In this document: one piece after another, positions 1 through 5,136 of the stretch
How the letters are laid out: each line of letters opens with the position of its first letter
How positions within the stretch are numbered: the stretch's first letter is position 1
DNA from: Desulfobacula sp.
GTDB taxonomy: Bacteria > Desulfobacterota > Desulfobacteria > Desulfobacterales > Desulfobacteraceae
Length of the DNA stretch: 6,581 nucleotides
Direction of reading: 5' to 3'
Assembly (NCBI GenBank): GCA_027858355.1
Contig: JAQICW010000432.1
Location: forward strand, 1 to 6,581
Notes under the pieces: model-generated
What the model was told of the DNA's origin: nothing
Database searches by the model: none
Seen by the model: only the letters and a program-made list of their open reading frames with translations
Program-made: the position numbers and the translations under genes

Positions 1-81
1 GTTCTTTGATTTTTATGGGTTTCATAAGTTAATTAATGTATGTCTATTTTCATTTCCGGGTGGGGATTTTGGGGGATTTAT

Positions 82-134
82 GTTTTATGGGGTTTTGTTT
101 TATGGGTGTTTTATGGGGTATGTGTTTTATGGGG
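82..134. repeat. Degenerate tandem run of GTTTTATGGG(G) units
   Basis: The unit GTTTTATGGG(G) occurs four times, starting at 82, 97, 108 and 124, so the spacing is irregular (15, 11 and 16 bp). A related TTTTATGGG lies at 11-19 and G-rich GGGGATTTT stretches lie in between. The last unit runs directly into the GGGGTCTGA start of the 103-bp repeat copy A. The run creates an apparent plus-strand reading frame rich in Met, Gly and Phe that looks like a by-product of the repeat. Function unknown; it may be the edge of a non-autonomous mobile element or replication-slippage product. Confidence 0.7.
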
Positions 135-231
135 TCTGACCCAGATAAGTATTTGTTGTTAAAGCAGAATCGCTCCAAAAAACTGTATTTTGACCCCTTA
201 AAACCCACTTTTCAGGGGTCAAAACAGCATT
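129..231. repeat. 103-bp dispersed direct repeat, copy A
   Basis: This stretch aligns without a net gap to 1493-1595, a constant offset of 1364 bp, with about 73 of 103 positions identical counted by eye. Shared blocks are ATGGGGTCTGA at the left end, GATAAGT, TTTGTT, GAATCG, TCCAA, CTTTTC and a right end built on GGGGTCAAAA and CAGCATT. Copy A also contains a small palindrome, GGGT-CTG-ACCC (132-142), and the strong hairpin at 188-224. It looks like a REP or MITE-type non-autonomous element. GGGGTC-type palindromes are often associated with Y1 (REP-associated) transposases, from memory, but no transposase is present here. Confidence 0.75.
188..224. repeat. Perfect 11-bp inverted repeat forming a long hairpin
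   Basis: TTTTGACCCCT at 188-198 is the exact reverse complement of AGGGGTCAAAA at 214-224. Inside it, AAAA (200-203) can pair with TTTT (209-212), giving a stem of 15 pairs with one mismatch and a 5-nt CCCAC loop. Outside it, CTG (183-185) can pair with CAG (225-227) across a 2-nt bulge. There is no T-run on either side strong enough to make it a clear terminator for the gene at 334-564, though it lies just downstream of that gene and could stabilise its 3' end. It is the core of repeat copy A and is broken in copy B. Confidence 0.8.
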
Positions 232-333
232 GTAAAAATTTTGTTGCCGGCTTGGGGTTGTCCTGCATTTGTTGCGCCAGTCAGGGCATGGGTGTTATAC
301 AGAAGATTCAACATCTCTTGCTTCCTCAATTAC
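232..333. other. Intergenic tail between repeat copy A and the 76-residue gene
   Basis: I see no gene, RNA structure or convincing terminator here. It includes a local palindrome-like GTTGCCGGC and ordinary mixed sequence, and it may be the non-conserved flank of copy A, because the similarity to copy B stops at about 231. On the minus strand it is the 3' side of the 76-residue gene. Confidence 0.4.
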
Positions 334-564
334 TCAAGCAACATTATGTAATTGATCCTCTATATCACGTCTGATCGCAACATAATGTTTGTAATCATTG
401 GCCCATTCAATGTAATCTTCAGAATCTTCCAATTGCCCTTTAATAAAGCTATTAAAAAATTCCTCCGATGTTATTTTATACAGTGTCTCATAATTGCTGA
501 GATGCTTCGCAATAGCAATAATAGCATCTACTGATGAATCATACTCAATTCTCTGTTTTCTCAC
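334..564 (-). CDS. Small acidic protein, 76 aa, possible orphan antitoxin
   Basis: The start is GTG at 564-562; an in-frame TGA at 576-574 rules out a longer form, and AGGGGGAG just upstream is a good ribosome binding site. The protein is acidic, predicted mostly helical and soluble, with no signal peptide or membrane segment. Visible landmarks are IEYDSSVDAIIAIAKHL near residues 6-22, the TSEEFF stretch near 32-37, the DSEDYIEWANDYKHY core near 47-61 and a charged IRRDIEDQL tail. I recall similar small proteins (EYDSPVDAL.., SSEEFF.., HYLAIR..) recurring in cyanobacteria and sulfate reducers, often next to small toxin-like genes, so an antitoxin role is possible. No toxin partner is visible: the next gene upstream is vapC, about 230 bp away, and that already has vapB. 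The family assignment is from memory and weak; the coding call is firmer. Confidence 0.65.
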   Translation of the reverse strand: MRKQRIEYDSSVDAIIAIAKHLSNYETLYKITSEEFFNSFIKGQLEDSEDYIEWANDYKHYVAIRRDIEDQLHNVA

Positions 565-706
565 ATCTCCCCCTCAAGGCCTTTACAGTACTGCCCTTTT
601 TTTATTTTTGCTTTGAATTCCATAAACCTGGCTCTCTAAAAATCAAACCGATCAAAGTGCTTCAAAACTTATCAAACTAAAGTTATTCAAAACCTTATTG
701 AAACAT
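561..706 (-). promoter_or_regulatory. Leader of the 76-aa gene, with phased TTTGA repeats and a 20-codon mini-ORF
   Basis: Between the promoter-like site at 707-735 and the GTG start is about 135 nt of untranslated leader. On the minus strand TTTGA occurs five times; on the plus strand these are TCAAA at 643, 652, 662, 672 and 687, so four of them are spaced 9-10 bp, about one helical turn. A mini-ORF starts at ATG 623-621, encodes 20 residues rich in Lys and Gly (starting MEFKAKIKKG), and ends in a TGA (563-561) that overlaps the GTG start by two bases. That geometry would allow translational coupling. A binding-site array or curved DNA are alternatives. Whether the mini-ORF is translated is unknown. 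Confidence 0.35.
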
Positions 707-735
707 ATTATATATATTTTTTTTGACCAAAGCAA
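707..735 (-). promoter_or_regulatory. Predicted sigma70-type promoter for the 76-aa gene
   Basis: On the minus strand a -35-like TTGCTT (735-730) and a perfect TATAAT (712-707) are separated by exactly 17 bp. The spacer includes an A-tract. Transcription would start near 700, giving a leader of about 135 nt before the GTG at 564. The surrounding DNA is very AT-rich, so chance matches are expected, but spacing and -10 are ideal. Confidence 0.45.
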
Positions 736-791
736 ACCAAGTTTTGGGATAGTTTTTAATTTTGGGAGATAATGTGGATAATGGGCTTCCC

Positions 792-1193
792 TTATTCAAC
801 CCAGTTTTCCAGATGCAGGCCAACAATCCTTTCAAATTCTTTGGTATTGTTGGTCACTAATGTCATATCCCGTGATCTGGCTAAACCTGCTATTAGCAGA
901 TCATAAGGACCAATCGGCATCCCTTTTCTTTCAAGTTGCGCACGAATGGCTGCGGCTTCTAGAGCAGAGGAACCATCAAGATCAATCAGGTTCAGTGGCA
1001 GAAGAAATTTGGCAAGAGCCTCCTCGGAGCGTTGCCGGTATTGGCTTTTTTCAATCCCATATTGAAGTTCGAACAAAGTGATTGTGGAGATTGCAACATC
1101 CTGTGGCGAATGTTGCCTGAATCGCTCAAGAACCTCTGATGGACGTTTTTTTATAAGGTATATGCAAATATTGGTATCAAGCAGATAGCGCAT
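792..1193 (-). CDS. vapC: VapC-type PIN-domain ribonuclease toxin
   Basis: 133 aa, normal for VapC. One PIN domain spans almost the whole chain. The N-terminal LLDTNICIYLI supplies Asp6; FELQYG supplies Glu42; PIGPYDLLIAG supplies Asp98; LVTNNTKEFERI supplies the fourth acidic-pocket position at Asn116, as usual in this subgroup. These residues bind the metal ion for RNA cleavage; known VapC toxins cut initiator tRNA or other structured RNAs and stop translation. The target here cannot be read from sequence. The ATG at 1193-1191 shares one base with the vapB stop (TAATG), so translation is presumably coupled to the antitoxin. The gene looks intact, with no mutated catalytic residue. It ends about 56 bp before the promoter-like site of the downstream 76-aa gene. 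Confidence 0.95.
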   Translation of the reverse strand: MRYLLDTNICIYLIKKRPSEVLERFRQHSPQDVAISTITLFELQYGIEKSQYRQRSEEALAKFLLPLNLIDLDGSSALEAAAIRAQLERKGMPIGPYDLLIAGLARSRDMTLVTNNTKEFERIVGLHLENWVE

Positions 1194-1423
1194 TAAAAAG
1201 ATTCTCTCTTCTGCATGGCAGGCTGATTACGTCCGTCTTTCATAAAGTCATCCGGAAATTCACTGAGAGATTCGAACAACGAGTCCCATGTCGTTTCTAT
1301 GGGCTCCAGTATAACCTGTTTGCCTTTTTTAAATATCTTCACCTCATTACCAGGAATTCTGAATGCCTTGGGTAGTCTTACTGCTTGAGAACTACCATTT
1401 TGAAATAATTTTGCTGTTTCCAT
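1193..1423 (-). CDS. vapB: VapB-type antitoxin (AbrB/SpoVT-like DNA-binding)
   Basis: 76 aa. The N-terminal half is the swapped-hairpin AbrB-like DNA-binding domain, with METAKLFQNG (1-10), the SQAVRLPKAFRI core (12-23), and VKIFKKGKQVILEP (28-41). The C-terminal part, roughly 45-76 (WDSLFESLSEFPDDFM and after), is the flexible, acidic stretch that in this family wraps the PIN toxin and blocks its active site. The family normally has Gly-Arg or Gly-Asn before SQAVRLP; here it is Gly-Ser-Ser. The start ATG at 1423 is backed by a good ribosome binding site, GAGGTGG at 1434-1428. It is the first gene of a two-gene operon with vapC and should autorepress through the palindrome at 1443-1463. Confidence 0.93.
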   Translation of the reverse strand: METAKLFQNGSSQAVRLPKAFRIPGNEVKIFKKGKQVILEPIETTWDSLFESLSEFPDDFMKDGRNQPAMQKRESF

Positions 1424-1442
1424 TTTACCACCTCTTTATATT

Positions 1443-1483
1443 GTATATATTTTTAGTATATACACCAAAGATCTAAAAGTCAA
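1443..1483 (-). promoter_or_regulatory. vapBC promoter with overlapping palindromic operator
   Basis: On the minus strand TTGACT (1483-1478) and TATACT (1460-1455) are separated by exactly 17 bp, a near-consensus sigma70 promoter. A perfect inverted repeat, GTATATA at 1443-1449 and TATATAC at 1457-1463 with a 7-bp spacer, covers the -10. VapB-VapC complexes typically bind such palindromes and repress their own operon, so this is the likely operator. The promoter sits only 10 bp from repeat copy B, whose left end begins at 1493. Confidence 0.75.
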
Positions 1484-1492
1484 TTCTGTATA

Positions 1493-1595
1493 ATGGGGTC
1501 TGATCACGATAAGTGTTTGTTTTTATGAGAGAATCGTTCCAATCTGAAGCGTTTTTTCCTTTTAGAGCCTGCTTTTCGGGGTCAAAAACAGCATT
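1493..1595. repeat. 103-bp dispersed direct repeat, copy B (degenerate)
   Basis: Same length and orientation as copy A at 129-231, with the conserved blocks ATGGGGTCTGA, GATAAGT, TTTGTT, GAATCG, TCCAA and the right end GGGGTCAAAA..CAGCATT. The left arm of the hairpin (TTTTGACCCC in copy A) is TTTTTTCCTTTT here, so the stem cannot form. It is therefore the more decayed copy. Together the two copies bracket the vapBC and 76-aa genes. Confidence 0.72.
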
Positions 1596-1733
1596 TTAAG
1601 CTGCTAATATAATGGGGCCAGGCTTTCCCTATTATTTGGTTTTGGGTTAATGGTCTGGATGGAGGTGCTGACCGATTTGGACGATTTTATAGTTAATCTG
1701 GCTGTGTGTGTTTCCAAGATAATTTTGGGTATT
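1596..1733. other. Intergenic stretch with no recognisable gene
   Basis: Between copy B and the hepT stop I see no reading frame or RNA gene worth calling. It begins with TAATGGGGCCAGGCTTTCCC (1610-1629), which shares its ATGGGG start with the repeat family and may be a truncated third relative. The rest is mixed sequence with a short GTGTGTGT run (1693-1701). No convincing hepT terminator is visible. Confidence 0.4.
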
Positions 1734-2066
1734 TTATTCGATTAAACTTTGAACCTCTTTTTTAAGAACTGGCAGATGCCTTATGATCGTTCCCCATACA
1801 ATTGCATCGTCAATTTTGTCATAACCATGAATTACTCGATTCCGCATGTTTATAATCTGCTTCTTAGTTGAAATATTTATTTTAGCATCAATTTGAACAA
1901 TCCGGTTCATTGCTTCTCCAATGATTTCAAATTCTCTTTCAACTGCTCTACGAAGCATTTTATTGCTCTGATATACATTAAAATCCTTATTATTTCCGAT
2001 ATAATTTTCAATTGATTCAATTGATTCTTTAATATCAAAAAGAAATTTTTTAATCATGTTGTTCAT
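1734..2066 (-). CDS. hepT: HepT-like HEPN ribonuclease toxin (DUF86)
   Basis: 110 aa, the usual size for the family, mostly helical. The diagnostic RX4HXY motif is present as RNRVIHGYD, with Arg75, Asn76, His80 and Tyr82. Arg and His are the RNase residues; Tyr is the residue modified by adenylylation when the cognate MntA antitoxin neutralises the toxin in characterised systems. An upstream helix with REFEIIGEAMNRI (44-56) matches the family's conserved E..IIGEA region. The start at 2066 has no clear ribosome binding site; a second in-frame ATG at 2057 (fourth residue) is also possible. Either way it overlaps the 3' end of mntA (17 or 8 bp), so translational coupling is expected. The gene appears intact and all motif residues are present. 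Confidence 0.92.
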   Translation of the reverse strand: MNNMIKKFLFDIKESIESIENYIGNNKDFNVYQSNKMLRRAVEREFEIIGEAMNRIVQIDAKINISTKKQIINMRNRVIHGYDKIDDAIVWGTIIRHLPVLKKEVQSLIE

Positions 2067-2361
2067 AAATCAGAGTTTTTGTCCTGTTTACTGAATCAAT
2101 AAAATATGGATTTGATAATGATTTATCAGTTATAAGATCAACTGGTCTGTTTAATATTTCTTCAAATTTGTCTGCTGCTGAAAAGTAATTATCCGCATAA
2201 TCAGCATGATCCATTTGATTGAAAGAAATAAGCAAATCGACGTCGCTTGATTTATTAAATTCGTTCGTACACACTGAACCAAATGCAAATAGAGATTTAA
2301 TGTTATGACTAATACATAAGGTTTTTATTTTATCGATATTTTTTTTAAATATTATATGCAT
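2050..2361 (-). CDS. mntA: MntA-type minimal nucleotidyltransferase antitoxin
   Basis: 103 aa from the ATG at 2361. The nucleotidyltransferase motif GSX10DXD is complete: FAFGS gives Gly28-Ser29, then ten residues, then Asp40-Val-Asp42 (SSDVDLLISF). A third acidic residue follows in RPVDLI (Asp75). This is the single-domain MNT fold that adds AMP from ATP to the Tyr of the partner HepT and so silences it. It precedes hepT and overlaps it, the canonical order. An in-frame TTG at 2379 would add six residues; I prefer the ATG because it leaves room for a short leader after the extended -10 at 2394-2402. No good ribosome binding site precedes either. The DNA is distinctly AT-rich: a 60-nt sample at the mntA-hepT junction (2041-2100) has 15 G/C, against 30 of 60 in a sample of the neighbouring MBL gene. 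Confidence 0.9.
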   Translation of the reverse strand: MHIIFKKNIDKIKTLCISHNIKSLFAFGSVCTNEFNKSSDVDLLISFNQMDHADYADNYFSAADKFEEILNRPVDLITDKSLSNPYFIDSVNRTKTLIYEQHD

Positions 2362-2393
2362 TATTATCAACGTCGTCAAGTAATAGAATTTTT

Positions 2394-2402
2394 ATTATAT
2401 CA
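2394..2402 (-). promoter_or_regulatory. Candidate extended -10 promoter of mntA-hepT
   Basis: On the minus strand the sequence reads TGATATAAT (2402-2394), a TG-n-TATAAT extended -10, which can work without a good -35. Transcription would start near 2387, giving a leader of about 26 nt to the mntA ATG at 2361. The whole 96-bp gap to the MBL gene is very AT-rich, so this is a plausible site rather than a proven one. Confidence 0.4.
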
Positions 2403-2457
2403 AATAATATATTAGCAAATTTTTCAAATAATAAAAAGCAACTAAGTTGTAGCCAAA

Positions 2458-3735
2458 TTAGGATGATATTTTAAGCTTCCTGGCAAGTGCATTTCGGGCC
2501 TTGGATTCTCCATGTACCAGCCGGATTTCATTCGGCGGACAGGGCATGGATTTTACCCAGGAGACAAGTGTGTTTTGATCTGCATGGGCGGAATATCCTG
2601 TAAGGATATGGATGCCTGCTTTAACCGGAGTTTTTTTCTCAATCATACGTCGGCCTGGTGTCCCTTTTGACTGGTACCCTACAAAAAAAATGTCGTTTTT
2701 CGGGTCTTCAAGTCCATTTTTCAGGTGGTCTACAATACGTCCACCTGTGCACATACCGCTTCCTGCTATGATTATGGCAGGGCCTTTGATATTTAAGAGT
2801 TTTTTATGATTCCGATATTTTTCTACGGAATAAAGGTTTTTAAAATCAATAGGATGGTTGCCACTTGCTTTAAGGTCTTTTGCTTCTTTATCCCAAAACG
2901 CTTCAAGGGTTGAATATATTTTTGTTATTTTAAGGCCTAATGGGGAATCAATAAATACGGGAACCTTTGTTTTGATTCTATCCAGTTCGTAAATCAGTTC
3001 CTGGGTTCTACCAAGAGAAAAGGCCGGGATATAAACAATACCGTTGTCAGAAAGGGCCTTTTGGAGCGCTTTTTCCAGGTTGTTCACTCTGTCTTTTCTG
3101 TTGGTGTGATTTTTGTCTCCATATGTTGATTCCATTATGAGAAGATCACAGGCATCCGGCTGTGTCGGGTCCGGTAAAATAGGTGTATCTGTGCATCCAA
3201 GGTCTCCTGAAAAAATTACTTTGTAATTGTCGGGATTGTTCGTGGGAAAGCTGAATAATATAAAACAAGATCCCAGGATATGCCCGGCATTGCTTAGCTT
3301 GAATGTGATTTTCTTTTTCAGGGAGAAGGTTTCATTTAGCTCAAAGCCCCATGAAAGTTCATCAATGGTTTTTTCCATGCGTTGGATTTCTTTGTCATTT
3401 TTTTTTGAAAACGACATGGCATCATGGAGCATTGGAACCAACAGGGCTTTGGTGGCATGGGTGCAGATTATTTCTCCCTGGAATCCAGCATCTATTATTT
3501 CCGGAACTCTTCCTATGTGATCTATGTGGGCATGGGTTAAAAACAGGTAATCTATTTTGCCGGGTTTAACAGGAAACTTGTCAAATGGCAGTTCCGGGTC
3601 ATGGCCGTAGGCTTTGCCGCAGTCGATAAGGATGCTGATGTTATCCTTTGCTTCTGGGTTTGTCTGTACCAGGTGGCAGGAGCCTGTCACACAGTCTTTT
3701 GCTCCGAGGTGTGTAATTTTAATGGGATGGGTCAA
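2458..3735 (-). CDS. Beta-CASP metallo-beta-lactamase-fold RNA nuclease-like protein
   Basis: 425 aa counted from the TTG at 3735. The lactamase part has motif 2 as THAHIDHIG (His68, His70, Asp72, His73), then GHILGS (His152) and SGDLG (Asp178). The beta-CASP insertion starts at MESTYGD (Glu202, motif A) and includes IPAFSLGRTQEL. The C-terminal RNA-specificity region has GYSAHAD (His384, motif B) and LVHGE (His408, motif C). This full set matches CPSF73/archaeal-CPSF-type zinc nucleases, so RNA endo- or exonuclease activity is the best inference; substrate unknown. No signal peptide. Start choice: no ATG exists near the N-terminus. TTG at 3735 has GGAAGA about 7 bp upstream and leaves the family-typical short lead into ITHLGAKDCVTGS; TTG at 3765 would add ten residues. 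It overlaps ugd by 17 bp, so the two are probably co-transcribed. Confidence 0.93.
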   Translation of the reverse strand: MTHPIKITHLGAKDCVTGSCHLVQTNPEAKDNISILIDCGKAYGHDPELPFDKFPVKPGKIDYLFLTHAHIDHIGRVPEIIDAGFQGEIICTHATKALLVPMLHDAMSFSKKNDKEIQRMEKTIDELSWGFELNETFSLKKKITFKLSNAGHILGSCFILFSFPTNNPDNYKVIFSGDLGCTDTPILPDPTQPDACDLLIMESTYGDKNHTNRKDRVNNLEKALQKALSDNGIVYIPAFSLGRTQELIYELDRIKTKVPVFIDSPLGLKITKIYSTLEAFWDKEAKDLKASGNHPIDFKNLYSVEKYRNHKKLLNIKGPAIIIAGSGMCTGGRIVDHLKNGLEDPKNDIFFVGYQSKGTPGRRMIEKKTPVKAGIHILTGYSAHADQNTLVSWVKSMPCPPNEIRLVHGESKARNALARKLKISS

Positions 3736-5071
3736 ATTGTTTTCTTCCAATGCCTTGGTATTCAAACCCGTAGTCTTTCATTTCTTCCGGGTCATACTGA
3801 TTTCTGCCATCAAATATAATTTTTGTCTTCATTCGTTTGGACATGGTGTTGAAATCAGGTTGTCTGAAAGTTTTCCACTCGGTAACAAGAATCAGGGCAT
3901 CTGCATTGTCAATTGCCGTATACTGGTTGTCAAAGAAAGTTAGCTTACCATTTTTAAACCATTCATCAGGCATTTCTTTTTCGGCCTGTTCCATTGCAAC
4001 CGGGTCATAGGCGTTAAGGGTTGCACCGGCGTTTAAGAGTTCGGTAATAATAACGATTGATGCGGCTTCCCTCATATCATCGGTGCCGGGTTTGAAAGAC
4101 AGACCCCAGATGCAGAATGTTTTTCCTGACAAATCAGATCCAAACCTGTCTTTTATTTTCAGGGGTAACACCTGTTTTTGAGCCATATTCCGCTCTTCGA
4201 CAGCATTTAACAATTCAGGCTCAAAACCATTTTTTCGACTGGTTTTTATTAATGCTTTTACATCTTTTGGAAAACATGATCCTCCGTATCCGCAGCCTGG
4301 ATAGATAAAAGAATATCCGATCCTGCTGTCAGAGCCAATTCCTTTTCTGACGTTCTCGACATCAACGCCAAGGCGTTCACAAATATTTGCAATTTCATTC
4401 ATAAAAGATATTTTGGTGGCAAGCATTGAATTGGCAGCATATTTTGTCATTTCAGCGTCCCGGACATTCATGGGAATTATCTTGTCCCTGTTCATGGAAA
4501 ACGGGGCATAGAGTCGCCTCATGATTTTTTCAGCTTTTTCAGAGTCTACACCAATTATAATCCTGTCAGGTTTTAAAAAATCATTGACTGCGGCACCTTC
4601 TTTTAAAAACTCGGGATTTGAAACCACATCAAATTCAATTTCAAGACCGCGATTATCTAATTCCTTTTGGATGGTCTCTCTTACTTTATCTGCAGTGCCG
4701 ACGGGAACCGTGGACTTATCCACAATCACGGAGTAGCCCGTAATTGCCCGTCCGATTTCTTTTGCCACCTGGAGAACATATTGGAGGTCGGCAGAGCCAT
4801 CTTCGCCTGGAGGTGTTCCCACGGCAATGAAGAATAAATTTGTATTGATTGAGGCTTCTGCTAAATTTGTGCTGAATTTAAGGCTTTTATCCTTGAAATT
4901 TTGAAGCACAAGATTTTCCAACCCGGGTTCATAAATGGGAAGGATTCCATTTTTTAAATTCTGAATTTTTGTTTCATCAATGTCAACGCAGGTAACAGCT
5001 GTTCCCATTTCAGCAAAACATGCCCCTGTCACAAGGCCTACATAGCCTGTGCCTATAATTGTTAAATTCAT
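3719..5071 (-). CDS. ugd: UDP-glucose 6-dehydrogenase
   Basis: 450 aa, full length for the family. The enzyme oxidises UDP-glucose to UDP-glucuronate with two NAD+, in the cytoplasm, feeding capsule, exopolysaccharide or LPS sugar synthesis. The N-terminal Rossmann domain opens with IIGTGYVGLVTG (5-16) and has VDIDETK (29-35) at the second strand; VDKSTVPVGT (117-126) and SNPEFLKEG (151-159) follow. The central helical domain contains EMTKYAANSMLATK with Lys210 and Asn214. The catalytic cysteine is Cys266 in GCGYGGSCFPKD, with Asp270. The C-terminal UDP-binding domain has WGLSFKPGTDDMREA (about 324-338). All key residues are present. The ATG at 5071 is preceded by AGGAAG (5087-5082), 10 bp away. 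The neighbouring fcl remnant fits a former nucleotide-sugar cluster. Confidence 0.97.
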   Translation of the reverse strand: MNLTIIGTGYVGLVTGACFAEMGTAVTCVDIDETKIQNLKNGILPIYEPGLENLVLQNFKDKSLKFSTNLAEASINTNLFFIAVGTPPGEDGSADLQYVLQVAKEIGRAITGYSVIVDKSTVPVGTADKVRETIQKELDNRGLEIEFDVVSNPEFLKEGAAVNDFLKPDRIIIGVDSEKAEKIMRRLYAPFSMNRDKIIPMNVRDAEMTKYAANSMLATKISFMNEIANICERLGVDVENVRKGIGSDSRIGYSFIYPGCGYGGSCFPKDVKALIKTSRKNGFEPELLNAVEERNMAQKQVLPLKIKDRFGSDLSGKTFCIWGLSFKPGTDDMREAASIVIITELLNAGATLNAYDPVAMEQAEKEMPDEWFKNGKLTFFDNQYTAIDNADALILVTEWKTFRQPDFNTMSKRMKTKIIFDGRNQYDPEEMKDYGFEYQGIGRKQFDPSH

Positions 5072-5136
5072 AGTTTTAATTCTTCCTGTTTTTCATAATT
5101 GTGTTTGAAACCTTGATCATAGTAGAGGCTTAAGGA

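Noticed and set aside
36..374. 112-residue plus-strand reading frame
   Set aside because: It runs through the GTTTTATGGGG repeats and the hairpin and into the 3' end of the opposite gene; its Met/Gly/Phe-rich N-terminus is produced by the repeat. No family resemblance or good ribosome binding site.
643..691. Evenly spaced TCAAA motifs as a CRISPR-like or iteron array
   Set aside because: Units are only 5 bp with no conserved longer repeat, no spacers of CRISPR size and no cas or replication gene nearby; kept only as a possible regulatory array.
776..796. ATAATGGGCTTCCCTTATT near the vapC stop as a third repeat relative, compared with 1609-1633
   Set aside because: The match needs several gaps and covers the coding end of vapC; too short to separate from chance.
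2439..2449. CAACTAAGTTG palindrome followed on the minus strand by a T-run, a possible terminator of the MBL gene
   Set aside because: A foldable stem has only four pairs around a 3-nt loop, too weak in AT-rich DNA to call a terminator.
3227..3943. Several overlapping plus-strand reading frames of 70-110 codons
   Set aside because: They are antisense to the well-supported MBL and ugd genes and show no recognisable domain.
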